Shown one piece after another: positions 1 to 10,517 of a stretch of 64,000 nt of DNA. The notes under the pieces were generated by a model. That model worked only from the letters and a program-made list of their open reading frames with translations. It was not told where the DNA came from and did not search any database. Source of the stretch: Cucumis sativus (lineage: Eukaryota > Streptophyta > Magnoliopsida > Cucurbitales > Cucurbitaceae); assembly GCF_000004075.3 (NCBI RefSeq), contig NC_026657.2, positions 40,782,732 through 40,846,731 on the forward strand. Direction: 5' to 3'. Numbering within the stretch: the stretch's first letter is position 1; each line of letters begins with the position of its first letter. Both the position numbers and the translations under genes were made by a program.

Positions 1-205
1 AAACATATAAATCCATCTATTCTTATTCCATCGAATAAAAATAATATATATACATACCTATAACATATGTATACAATATTATTAAATACAAAAAACCATA
101 ATAAAATCAATTAAATTCATATTGGAGTATATAGTTCATGCAGTTTCTTTTCCTGTTTTACCCTTGTAGTCGTTTGCTCAGAAAATTGAGATGAGATTTA
201 GCACT
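1..205 (-). repeat. Inverted copy of the inhibitor-gene promoter region
   Basis: Read on the minus strand, this segment matches about 8,070-8,252, the region upstream of the intact potato inhibitor I gene. Shared landmarks are a stretch around CTACAAGGGTAAAA, a TTTTATTATG block, and an ATTCG(A/G)TGGAATAA block. In the right-hand copy the segment ends about 130 bp before the start codon. By inference, a minus-strand paralogue would begin about 130 bp to the left of position 1, outside the window. Confidence 0.75.
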
Positions 206-791
206 GCTGAATACAACAAAAGGTGAGGTATTCTTTTCTTTTCCCCCTTTCCCCTCTCTATTATTAACACCTTCAAGAAATCATAATTTCATATGTGTAT
301 GCATCAAATATCATCATCAAAAGATCACAGTTCATGTGTTAACGACCAACTTTGTGGGTGATTGATTTGAATCTTTCTCCTCTATTGTACGTCAAAAAAT
401 GTTCTATTCCTTAAGATTAAAAGTTTGCAAATTAATTTTGTTGCCTATAAAATATACTTAGTCTCTCAAGTCTCGCCAATGTATTTTGTAAAATATAATA
501 CAAAAATAACTTATTAATATTTGATATTTTGGTTGAGACTCAGTTGTTATAAATTTTCATATTTAGAAAGTAAACTATTTTATACTAAAACTGTAGAAGA
601 AAACTTAAAAATTTGAGGTGTCTAAAGTTATATAAAATATAGCTACTCAATTAACAACAAAACACATCCCAAGTTTTTCTCAAACAAACTTACTAATTAT
701 GAGTCTCAATACAAAACAACTTAAGCTATCCTTAATTAAGTATGGATCCATGGCAATCTTAAATTTTTAGAGTTTTCTTATACAGTTTTAG

Positions 792-822
<31 letters not shown>

Positions 823-1412
823 TCATCTTTGTTCAGAGCTTTATATCCACGTCAAAACCTAAAACAACAAGAAAATTAACAAAAGAACCACAATAAACAC
901 AAAATGACGAATATTTGCATTAAAATCTATGTGTGAAAATGGTGTTGATAGATGATTTCTTATTCCATACTTTTGTTTAACTTTGGTCAAACCCAAAAGC
1001 ATTTAAATTGGTATTGTAATTTGAAAAAAAGAGTAAGTGAGTTGTTATTACAATTAATTGTTTAACACACATTAAGTTTTAAAAAAGAAGCTACACAAAA
1101 AGTCATTCCTTCCGAGATTCATTTATTTATTAATTCATTGGAATCAACCCATAACACAACTATTTGTTTATTCTAAAGAGGCAAGAAGGGTAAGTAACCA
1201 AATTAGCTATAAAATATAGTTACTCAATCAATGACAAAACACACATCCCAAACACTCAACTTGTGAAAAAAATAGAGATATAACAAGTACTCCAAGATGA
1301 CGCACCAATGTTAGTATAATGCTTTTGGTAATATTTTAGTTGAGTTACGTTTAATATTTTAGCTTTCTTCCTAAATCAAATTCACAAATTGTTTTTGTAT
1401 GTTTTAAATTAG
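206..1412. other. AT-rich spacer with leader-like repeats
   Basis: No gene is supported here. Two stretches, about 615-690 and 1,200-1,265, resemble the 5' leader of the intact inhibitor gene at 8,285-8,345. All three share a run like ACAAAACACA(CA)TCCCA. An (AT)n tract lies at about 792-820. This looks like decayed duplicate promoter and leader sequence. Confidence 0.6.
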
Positions 1413-1596
1413 TAAAATCATGGCCAGCACTGAATTTAATGGATGCAAACACTGTAGAAAATATCATCAGGAAAGAACATCCAAGCTTTTAGATTGTCAT
1501 ATTGCCGAAAGCAAGTCCGATAACATTAGATCGGGCCGAGTTTGACCCTTTACCAATGTACATAATCTAGTAGTTCAAGTTCGTCGTGAGGGCTGA
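1413..1596 (+). pseudogene. Potato inhibitor I pseudogene (exon 2)
   Basis: This is the second-exon equivalent of the intact inhibitor at 8,595-8,785, with the same AG/TAAAATCATGGCC acceptor context. It reads K-S-W-P-A-L, then N-T-V-E-N-I-I in frame, and reaches a TAG at 1,490-1,492 where the intact gene has a Glu codon. About 7 bp are then missing around the reactive loop. The P1 lysine codon is replaced (T-L-D instead of T-K-D), and the tail is out of frame. No exon 1 could be found upstream. The downstream flank to about 2,650 is also duplicated after the intact gene, so this arose by segmental duplication, not retrocopying. It is certainly non-functional as an inhibitor. Confidence 0.85.
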
Positions 1597-2263
1597 AATG
1601 TAACTATATATATATATATATTTCATATATAATAATTAAATAAAGTAGATAAACTATTTCTACTACACTTAGCACATATTATTATCTTTTGGGATATCTC
1701 AATTAATTGTAAGAAATAGAAATAGAAATATAAACTAAAACAAAAAGAAACCTAAGCATACGTTAAATAGAAAAAATAGATGTCAACTACATGCGCTAAC
1801 GTAAAAGGAGGTTATAACGTGTTCTTTATCTTTGAACTACCTCACATCAAAAAATGTTTATAGAAATTTGTAAAAAAATTTAAATTAAAACTAAGTTATA
1901 GATGTTAATATATTTAGGCTTGTACCTTTTCTAAATGATCAATAAAATATATATTCATTTCATAAAAGCAATATCTGTTATCGAATTTCCTTAATTATGA
2001 CAAAGTTTGAAAGTTACGTAGAATAGGTTATTACTTTTGCTAAAACTAACTTAGATTTAATAGATTTGAAGTTGTGTAAATCAATTAACACTCATTATTT
2101 TTCTTTTGTCATGCACCTATTAGTTGTGCACGTATTTTAAATTTATAAATGCTGCTGCTTATAAACTAAAGAACATATATATTCAAACATGTTATGCTCT
2201 CGTATCAGCAATTTGAGGTTGAAAAGTACATCTGATGAATATTTATGTTTTGAGGTTGAATAT

Positions 2264-2360
<97 letters not shown>

Positions 2361-2653
2361 CGTATGTTTCTATAAAAAAAACGATGAATTTCGACCAAGT
2401 AATTTAATATCATTCCTGAAGTGAATGTTGCGATAATGTCCAAATTATGTTAATAAAGGAAGAAGCAATTATTATATTAGAACCAATAATCTTTTAATAG
2501 TCAATATTGAAAAAAGTAAATGCTAAGCAATGAAAAGGAGAACGATGTGTGAAAACAAACTTTAAGAATATATTTGTATCTCTTGAAAAAATCATAACTT
2601 TTATTTTAACTTCTAAATATGATATTGTTTGAAAGATGCATAGTCCTTACAAT
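1597..2653. repeat. Duplicated 3' flank of the inhibitor gene, with (AT)n
   Basis: From about 1,980 to 2,650 this matches about 9,070-9,690, with shared blocks such as GAATTTCCTTAATTATG and TTGAGGTTGAATATCAAATA. It is the downstream half of the segmental duplication that carries the inhibitor copies. A long (TA)n tract at about 2,267-2,357 is much shorter in the other copy, so the microsatellite expanded after duplication or shrank in the partner. Short minus-strand open frames here are translations of the AT repeat only. Confidence 0.7.
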
Positions 2654-3692
2654 CACTACAACAAAAACTCTCTATTATGACAATTATTTATATCACAATA
2701 TGGAGGGAGAAAAAAATTGTCACAAAAGGAGAAAAAACGAGTTTTTGGTAGGAAAATGAGGAATTTTTCGGATAATACTTTTCGCGACAACTATTTGATG
2801 TCATAGAAGAGAAATAAAATAATATATTTAATATATGAAAAAAAATTAAAATTTCATTTACGATTAAATCTTAACCCTTATCGAAAAACCGTCATTTCAT
2901 TCATGTCTGTCTCTTCACTCCACTGCCTGGTTCCGTCCCCCATCTCCAAACTCTTTGATGGTCATCTCCGGACGACGTCCAATTCCATCACAACCACTGC
3001 CCCCTCGTGTCCGTCTCCTCACTCTAGGGCCGTCGAAACCGCTTCTACTGGATGATGAAACGTCCTCTGTCCTAATTTGTTCAATTCGTGCTCATAATCT
3101 CCAATCCGCCGCATTCTCTTCAATATTCAATCCTCAGCCGTCACCTCCTCTACCCGGTAGGTCGTCTATTCCTTTTCTATCTTTTGGGCAAACACCCGTA
3201 TATGAAGTATGTGAATTAAACTAGACCAAAAAATATTTAAGGCTTGAAGCTGAAAGAGAGCACTATTTGAGAATGAGAATGAGTGAAATGAGTTTTCTCA
3301 GGTTTTCTTGTCTTGTTCTTGCCTATTATGATAATGGGTGAAATGAGTTTTTCTTATTTGTTTGTTTTCTTTATGATTTTGTTGTAGCTGTGGATTTCAT
3401 TTTTTGGATTGCTTATGGAGTTGTGTTCAGTTATGGATTTGGTTTGTTTTCCTCTGTGTTTGAGGTGGAATTTTATATATGTGAAACACAGAATCTTGAT
3501 GTTTTGTTTATTCATTTTGTGGTTACTGTGTTAATCTTTTATTTTATTTATTTGTTTGTTATAAATTGGAATGAGAATTATAAGTCATAGAAACTTTTGG
3601 TTCTCTAATTTTTACAATTTAGTTGGTTTAATTAATCAGAGATGGGGTATGGTAAGGGTAAGTTTTCTTCTACAATGTTCTTGGGAATAAAA

Positions 3693-3776
<84 letters not shown>

Positions 3777-4850
3777 GATAAAAGTCATTATTCTATAGAT
3801 CAAATGAAAAAGTACAATATTTGGAGCCAGAAGTGAAAACAGAGGCAAAACTATCTACCAAAAAGGGGTTTTACAGTTGAGAGTGAGAAACAAAGATTTT
3901 TTTTTTCAATTTATTAAATGTGGAGGTGAACTTTTTTTTTTCTACTTTTCTTTCGGTTCTCAACTTGATGAACTTCAAGGAGTGTGAGGAATTTTGGGTG
4001 GATTGAAAATCTGAAAAATATCGATCAAGTAGTTGGTATTGAAATTTAGGGGATCATTTGAGTTATGAAGTATTGTTTAGGATACTTTTAAGACTATGCT
4101 GCAAACCAACTGTTAAGACTAAGATTGATGTTGATTAGGATACTTTCTCGGTAGAGTAGTTGATAGCAATATTGTGAAGTCTAATACGTTTCATGTCATA
4201 TAGTATCCTACTAAGTTGTGACCCCCTTTCTTAATAATGTTATGGAAATTTCAATACAGAGTTGTGACCCCCTCTCTTAAAACACGCTAATTTCAATGAC
4301 CCCCTCTCTTAAAACTTGCTAATTTCAATGTTGAAGTTTCTCCAAAAACTAATAAATTAAAAGTGCGAACTATTGTCGTGTAGGCATGCCATAGGCATTG
4401 GCTCTCAACTCTCAAGGCTGAAGCCAACAACGGAGAGAAAATGGGGGCAGGGTGGAGCAGTAGTGTAGTAGTTAGATAGAAAATGGGGGCATTGACTCTT
4501 AACTCTCAAGTTTCAACTCTCACACTTGTTTTTTTTTTTTTTTTGTGAGTTGATTATCTCTGCTGGAAATATACTTTTGTGTGTGTTGGTTTTTCTTACC
4601 ACAATTTAATCAAATTTAGCTCTCTATATAGTACTATTTTGTATTTTTGATATAATTAATTGAAATAGAAATTTTTTGAATGCTATCATATTATGCATAT
4701 CAAATAAATTATTTCTGGACAATAATACTCTTCAACATGCTGTAAATTTGATTAGCATTTAAGCTTTTTAAGGGTGGTATATTTGAGGATTTTCAGGATC
4801 GGATTATGTACCATTTTGAAAGTTTTAAAAGTTTTAAAAGTTGTTGCCAT
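2654..4850. mobile_element. Candidate CACTA-type terminus with a GC-rich insert
   Basis: CACTACAACAAAAACTC at 2,654 has the form of a CACTA-transposon terminal repeat. A GC-rich block at about 2,895-3,225 contains an 89-codon open frame rich in Pro, Ser and Arg that I do not recognise. It contrasts sharply with its AT-rich surroundings and could be a captured exon. An (AT)n tract lies at about 3,697-3,773. The text from 3,380 to 4,850 shows no coding similarity I can name. I could not find the opposite terminus, so the extent is a guess. Confidence 0.35.
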
Positions 4851-4852
4851 TT

Positions 4853-5739
4853 ATCTTTTTTGGGGCCAGCAAAGAAAGTTCTTGGAATTTGAATAGTTCG
4901 AGATAGAGCATCCAAGAAGTTATACATGTCACAGGAGCAATACATAGAGAAAGTACTTGAACATTTCAAGATGAATCAAGCAAAACCAGTTAGTTCCCCT
5001 TTACCCAGTCACTTCAAACTGATCAATAAACAAAGCCCTTCTACAGATAAAGAGAAGGAGGATATGAGTAAGGTCCCATATGCTTCAGCAGTTGGAAGCC
5101 TAATGTATGCCATGGTATGTATTAGACCTGATATTGCTCATGTTGTTGGTGTTGTTAGTCGTTTTATGTCTAATCCAGGAAAACAACATTGGGAGGCAAA
5201 GTGCATCATGAGATATTTGAGAGGTACTTTCAGTTTGAAGCTCACATTTGGGGATGGAAAGCCAGTACTTGCTGGGTATACTGATTCAGATATGGCAAGG
5301 GACTTAGGCAGCAAAAAGTCTACTTCTGGTTACTTGATGATATTTGCAGGTGGTGCAGTGTCTTGGCAGTCAAGGTTGCAGAAATGTGTTTCCCTTTCTA
5401 CAACTAAAGCAAAGTATATTGCAGCAGCAAAAGCATGTAAAGATATGTTGTGGATGAAGCGCTTTGTACAAGAGCTTGGCTTCAAGTAACAACGATATGT
5501 GATATATTGTGACAATCTGCTATTCACCTTGGTAATAATATGCTTCATTTCATTCAAGAACAAGGCATATTGATGTGAGATATCACTGGCTTAGAGATGC
5601 TTTAAATGATGAATTGTTTGAGCTTGAGAATATACACAATGATCATAATATATCTGTTATGTTGACAAAGAATCTATCAAGATCGAAGCTTGAGTTTTGT
5701 CGTTCCATAGTGGGAATGACAAATTCATCCTCAAAGTGA
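4853..5739 (+). pseudogene. Ty1/Copia polyprotein 3' fragment (RT end and RNase H)
   Basis: The translation is the C-terminal part of a Copia polyprotein. It begins at the A-K-K-x-L-G block near the end of the reverse transcriptase and runs through Q-Y-I-x-K-V-L-E, the P-Y-x-S-A-V-G-S-L-M-Y block and R-P-D-I-A. RNase H signatures follow: Y-T-D-S-D, S-T-S-G-Y, S-W-Q-S and S-L-S-T. It then ends with H-I-D-V-R-Y-H-W and M-L-T-K-N-L. It is broken: TGA at 4,890-4,892, TAA at 5,487-5,489, and a frameshift near 5,530. The usual T-E-A-E-Y RNase H motif reads T-K-A-K-Y, losing both acidic residues. Integrase and most of the RT are absent upstream, so it is 5'-truncated. A polypurine tract AGGGGGAGA lies just before the LTR. 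Confidence 0.9.
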
Positions 5740-5753
5740 AATAGGGGGAGATT

Positions 5754-6295
5754 TGTTGGGCTTATTAAACTTGAAGCCCAGCCCATTAGCATATTAGGTT
5801 AATTTTCATTATGAAATTAACTAACGTGCAAAAACGGAAAAAATGTGTGTGATTGCAATAGAGTGGAAAGAAAGAAAAACTAAATCTTTGTGTGGTTCAT
5901 ATTTCAGCCTTTTTGGGATCGATTCGTTGTCCGATCAAGCTGAAATTTTGACAGTGCAATCTTGGCACAAGATTCTTCATTATGGATGGTGGAGATTTTG
6001 TTTGGAGCTATCTATTCTAGTTGATAGTTGGTTACCACAAATTGTGAGATATTTATTTTCTTTCATTGTTATTGTTGTTTGTTGTGACTAGAGAGAACTT
6101 TGTTATACCTATTAAAGATTATAATGGAGATTTTGACTTCGGTCCGTGATTTTTTACTCCTCACGTTGAGGGGTTTTTCCACGTTAAATTCATTGTGTCC
6201 ATATTCTTTGGTTATTATTATTGTTGAGTAGTATTCTATCAGGTTCACACAAGAGTGCGATAATTGATCAAAGCCAAAAGGAGTTTATTCTAACA
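5754..6295 (+). mobile_element. 3' LTR of the truncated Copia element
   Basis: This starts with TGTTGGGC directly after the polypurine tract and ends with TCTAACA. The TGTT...AACA inverted termini are typical of Copia LTRs. Length is 542 bp. No matching 5' LTR is present in the window, in keeping with 5' truncation. A target-site duplication cannot be tested without the other end. Confidence 0.75.
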
Positions 6296-8281
6296 ATAAG
6301 TGTGTTATATATAATATAGAATTGAACTCATTCTTTGAATATTTATTTGTTTATAATTATATAATATTATAAGAAACTTCTTACATCATTTATTCTTTTT
6401 TATATGTATTCGATTTTTTTTTATTATTATTATTTAAAGTTAAAAAGTGTTACCTTTATGTTTGTTGTTATCCATTTAACCAACTCACTTCTAAGAAACA
6501 ATCATAAATTTTCTTTTAAAATATAATATTAGAAATTTTGAACACTCCACCTTTAAAATAATTGTTTTTTTTTTCCCTTAATCCTTTGTTTTTTCTAAAG
6601 AAATTTTAAACACCTCAAATTTTCCAAAAATTAGGATTTCTTGAAGGAGTTACTAATAGAAATAGTAAAGAGAAAAAGAGAAAAAAACAATGAATACAAC
6701 ACCTTTTGTAATTACTCACCACTACTAAATCTTAACTCTTGGTTAGATAAAATAATTTAGATTAAAGTAAAAAAAACTAATTTGTAGGTAATAAAATATA
6801 AAATGAGACCATCATGGTGTGAACCATTTTTCTTTTTTTCTTTTTAATAAATATGACAACCTGTCAAAATACTTTCAGATCGTGTCATAAAATAAAAAAA
6901 TCTATTAAACTGATAATTTTTTTAAATATTCCAGATTTGTCTTTCATTTTCATATCTTTCTTCTCCTCTTTTTTATGTTATTTTTTTTAATTTTTTTAAA
7001 ATTGTTATTTAGTTCTAGATCGTGTACCAAATATAAAATATTTTTTTAAAAAAAATAAAAAAATTTCAAATTGTTATTTAGTTGTTTAGATTGTGTGACA
7101 AATATAAAAGACCCTAAAAACATAGTTGGATATTAGATAGTCAAATCTAAAGGATCGTCTACGTAAAATTCCAAATATAAGCAAAAGATTCTTAAACAAA
7201 TTGTTTAGATTTTGCGAAATTTAAAAGATAAAATCTTAATGTTTGGCTACCCAAATCTAAACGATCAAATCTATACAAATATAAACGATCGTTTTTTAAA
7301 TTTAAATGATCAAATCTAAACATCGTGTACCAAATATAAACTATAGTTTTTAAAAAAAATTTGAAAAAAATCGTTGAGATTTGGTAATCTAAATTTAAAC
7401 GATATACCAAAAATTTATTAAAAAATTATTTAGATTTAGATTTAGATTTGATTTGGTCTCAAATCTAAACGATGGAATAGCTAAATCTAAATGAAACGAT
7501 CTATGCCAATTAATTAGAACATTTTTAGAATTATCTACGGTGAACTTGTGGACTTTTTTTTTCCAAAATTGTTCTATATTTGAAAAGACCCATGTATGTA
7601 TGTATATATATATATATTTCTTGGTTGACATTCTTTCTTTATTTATTTCTGACTTACTCTTTATAAAAAAGAATATAAAGTCAAAGATACTTAATATCAC
7701 ATCTTTTAACCTTACCTTTTATATATATACTCGAATAATTATTTTAATTTGATAAATCTTTTGAAAGTATTTACCAAAAATATCACAATTTGTTTGGTGA
7801 TGTAGACAATAAGAGTAAACCAAATTCTATTAGTGATAATTTTCTAACTATTACCGATGGACTCTAATGATTTATCAATGGTAGATCAATATTATCAATA
7901 TGGTTTATCAATGATAAACTTTCATTATTGGTTACAATTTTTTTAAAATGTTACTATATATTTGTTAATATTTTGGATCTAATTATTATATTTGTAATAA
8001 CTTAGTGGGAAAAGTATGAAAAAATAAATTTATAATTAATAGAAGGGGAGAGGAATTGTTTGTTCACATCCCTACAATCTCATCTCAATTTCCTCACCAA
8101 ACAACTACAAGGGTAAAACGGTAAAAATACTTCAATATGGATCTAATTGATTTAGCTATATTTTATTATGATTTATTTATTTAATATTACACACGTGTGA
8201 ATGTATATATACTTTTATTCGGTGGAATAAAAATATATCAATTTATATGTTTATTTTATGGAGAGGAAGAGGAGGAAATTA
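6296..8281. repeat. AT-rich spacer with AAATCTAAACGAT-type repeats
   Basis: No gene is supported. Between about 6,870 and 7,500, short motifs of the form (A)AATCTAAACGAT and ACCAAATATAAA recur many times in both orientations, giving an irregular, partly palindromic array. The block about 7,380-7,768 is repeated at about 11,330-11,708, including the run AAAAAAGAATATAAAGTC. The segment about 8,070-8,252 is the right arm of the inverted repeat with 1-205. Confidence 0.6.
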
Positions 8282-8286
8282 TTGGG

Positions 8287-8294
8287 TATAAATA
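8287..8294 (+). promoter_or_regulatory. TATA box of the inhibitor gene
   Basis: TATAAATA lies 95 bp upstream of the start codon at 8,382, a normal distance for a plant gene with a short 5' leader. The leader that follows is conserved in the degraded copies at about 640 and 1,200. Confidence 0.5.
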
Positions 8295-8381
8295 TGGGTA
8301 TCCAATTAACTACAAAACACATCATCCCACGCTATAAACTTTGTGAAGTATAACAAATAGAAAGACAACAATTTCATCATC

Positions 8382-8463
8382 ATGTCCTTCCCATTCAATC
8401 GTAAGTATATCTTTTGATGTTCAATTTTTATTCACTTAATCTCTCTTTTCCATCTTCTAACTT

Positions 8464-8535
<72 letters not shown>

Positions 8536-8785
8536 TCTTTAATCTTCCCTAATTAACAAGCATATATACTTTTTCCCTATATCTTTCAAAACAGTAAAAT
8601 CATGGCCAGCACTAAAGTTCTTGGATGCACAAACTGTGGCAAATGCTATCAAGACAGAGAATCCTAACTTTGAAATAGTCACAGTGCCCGAAGGAACTCC
8701 AGTAACAAAGGATATTATACCTGGTCGAGTTCGACTCGTTGTTGATGCAAATGGAAAAGTGGTGAATGTTCCTCAAGAGGGTTGA
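8382..8785 (+). CDS. Potato type I (I13) trypsin-inhibitor-like protein
   Basis: Two exons, 8,382-8,400 and 8,595-8,785, joined in phase 1 (C plus TA gives Leu), encode 69 residues. Family hallmarks are K-S-W-P-A-L near residue 8, the V-P-E-G-T-P-V-T-K-D loop at residues 37-46, and R-V-R-L-V-V-D after it. Family knowledge places the reactive bond at K45-D46. A P1 lysine predicts inhibition of trypsin-like serine proteases. The protein has no cysteine, so it lacks the disulfide found in some cucurbit members such as the pumpkin trypsin inhibitor CMTI-V. No signal peptide is visible. The intron holds a long (AT)n tract at about 8,466-8,534. It is the only intact member of a local cluster with one dead copy and one fragment. 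Likely role is defence or control of endogenous proteases, inferred from the family. Confidence 0.9.
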
Positions 8786-9758
8786 AATGTAAACCTACAT
8801 GTTTCAAATAATAAATAAAAGTAATAAACTACTTTTACTACTCTACATACCTAAATAATTTGAGCATTTCCCTTTCTTTTTTAATTCAGTATAGCAATGG
8901 AATGGAGGTAATAAAAATTTGAACCTCTCAAACTCAACTGAGGTTACATATATCAGTTCATTTCCAAAATGTATCTATCAACAATATCTATGATCGAATT
9001 TGAACCTTTTAAACCGCATTCTTCACATATATCTTTTAGGATTCTTATGTATGATCGAATTTCTAACAACAATATCTACGATCGAATTTCCTTAATTATG
9101 GGAAAGTTTGAAAGTAATGTAGAACATGTTATTACTTTTGCTAAAACTAACTTTGATTTAATATATTTGAAGTTGCATAAATCAATTAGTACGGATTTTT
9201 TTTCTTTTGTCATGCACGTATATAGTTTCACATATCTTAAATTTATAAATGTTGCTTATAAACTAATGAACATATGTATCAAACATGTTATGCTCTTGTA
9301 TTATCAATTTGAGAAAGAAAGTTTAAAAAGTACCTAGTGATAGAATAATATTTATGTTTTGAGGTTGAATATCAAATATATATATGAGCATATGTTTCTA
9401 TAAAAAAATAATAAATTTAGACCAATTAATTTAATATCATTCTTTGAAGTGAATATTGCCATAATGTCTAAATTATGTTAATAAAGAAAGAAGCAATTAT
9501 TATATTAGAACAACCAATCTTTTAATAGTCCGTTTGAAAAGTAAATGCTAAGTAATGGAAAAGAGATCGATGTGTGGAAGCAAACTTTGAGAATATATTT
9601 GTATCTCTTTAAGAAATCACAACTTTCATTTTAAACTCTAAATATGATATTGTTTGGAAGACCATGGTCTTTACAATCTTCGGAAGAGATAATTATTATT
9701 CCTTTTTTACCCATTTGCATATAGACGAGATGTTTGCATATAGAATATCTATGCATAT
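8786..9758. other. Duplicated 3' flank of the inhibitor gene
   Basis: This is the partner of 1,597-2,653. A 122-codon open frame at 8,969-9,337 lies mostly in the duplicated noncoding flank. The equivalent frame is broken in the other copy, and it shows no recognisable domain, so I do not call it a gene. Confidence 0.6.
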
Positions 9759-9766
9759 TATCACTC

Positions 9767-10430
9767 AAAATGAGACCATCTTGTAGTTAGATGCCAATTT
9801 TTTAGACTTTTTAATTCGGTTCAAAATTGATCATTTTTTTGTAGGCTATAGCATGAGCAATTTTTTTATTGTTTTGAGTGCTACCATAGTACACCACTAA
9901 TGAGCCCCACCCGACCCTTAGACTATTTTTCAAGGACATAGAGCATGCAAAAGAGGATATGCCACACTTATCTGTCGACTATCAATTAGCTAAAGAGGTG
10001 CAAGATAAAAAAACAATAAATTTTTTTTTCAACCATTCGAAGAAAAGTTTTCGGAGAAAAATACAAACTCAGTATGGGGCATCTCTGATCAATTTTTGTG
10101 GCGAAAACCTCTAATATTAATCAAAATGAGACCACTTGGTAGTTAGATGCCAATTTTTGAGACTTTTTAACGTGGTTCAAAATTGGCCCTTTTTTGTAGG
10201 CTATAACATTGGCTATTTTTCGACCGTTTTAGGTGCTACCATAGTATACCACTAATGAACCCCACCCGACCCTTAGACTATTTTTCTGTGTCATACAATA
10301 TGCAAAAGGTGAGATGCCACACTTATCCGTCGACTATCATCGGTCTAAAGAGGTGTAACAAAAAAAATTAAAAAAGTTAAACCATTCGAAGAAAAGTTTT
10401 GGAAGAAAAATATAAACTGAGTTTGGAACA
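9767..10430. repeat. Tandem repeat, about 356-bp period, two units
   Basis: Two units, about 9,767-10,122 and 10,123-10,430, start with TCAAAATGAGACCA and share GTAGTTAGATGCCAATTTTT, GCTACCATAGTA and AACCCCACCCGACCCTTAGA-like blocks. A third, decayed piece lies at about 12,385-12,600. The units are distantly related to the 182-bp repeats at 11,846. Confidence 0.75.
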
Positions 10431-10433
10431 AGT

Positions 10434-10517
10434 ATCATCAAGAAAGAAAATCCTAGCTTTCAACGAATCATATTGTTGGTAGGAACTCCAATAACAAAGG
10501 ATCTTAAACATGATTGA
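10434..10517 (+). pseudogene. Potato inhibitor I gene fragment
   Basis: A 28-codon stretch reads I-I-K-K-E-N-P-S-F, then V-G-T-P-I-T-K-D-L, before a TGA at 10,515-10,517. It matches residues about 24-47 of the intact inhibitor, including the T-K-D reactive site. The N-terminal K-S-W-P-A-L part and the C-terminal strand are absent. It begins directly at the end of a 356-bp repeat unit, so it was either trapped by or truncated by that repeat. Confidence 0.75.

Noticed and set aside
2243-3836. Open frames of repeated Tyr-Ile (2,243-2,443 minus; 3,642-3,836 plus)
   Set aside because: They are translations of (TA)n microsatellites with no codon signature.
8969-9337. 122-codon frame after the inhibitor gene
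   Set aside because: It lies in duplicated noncoding flank and is broken in the other copy; no domain.
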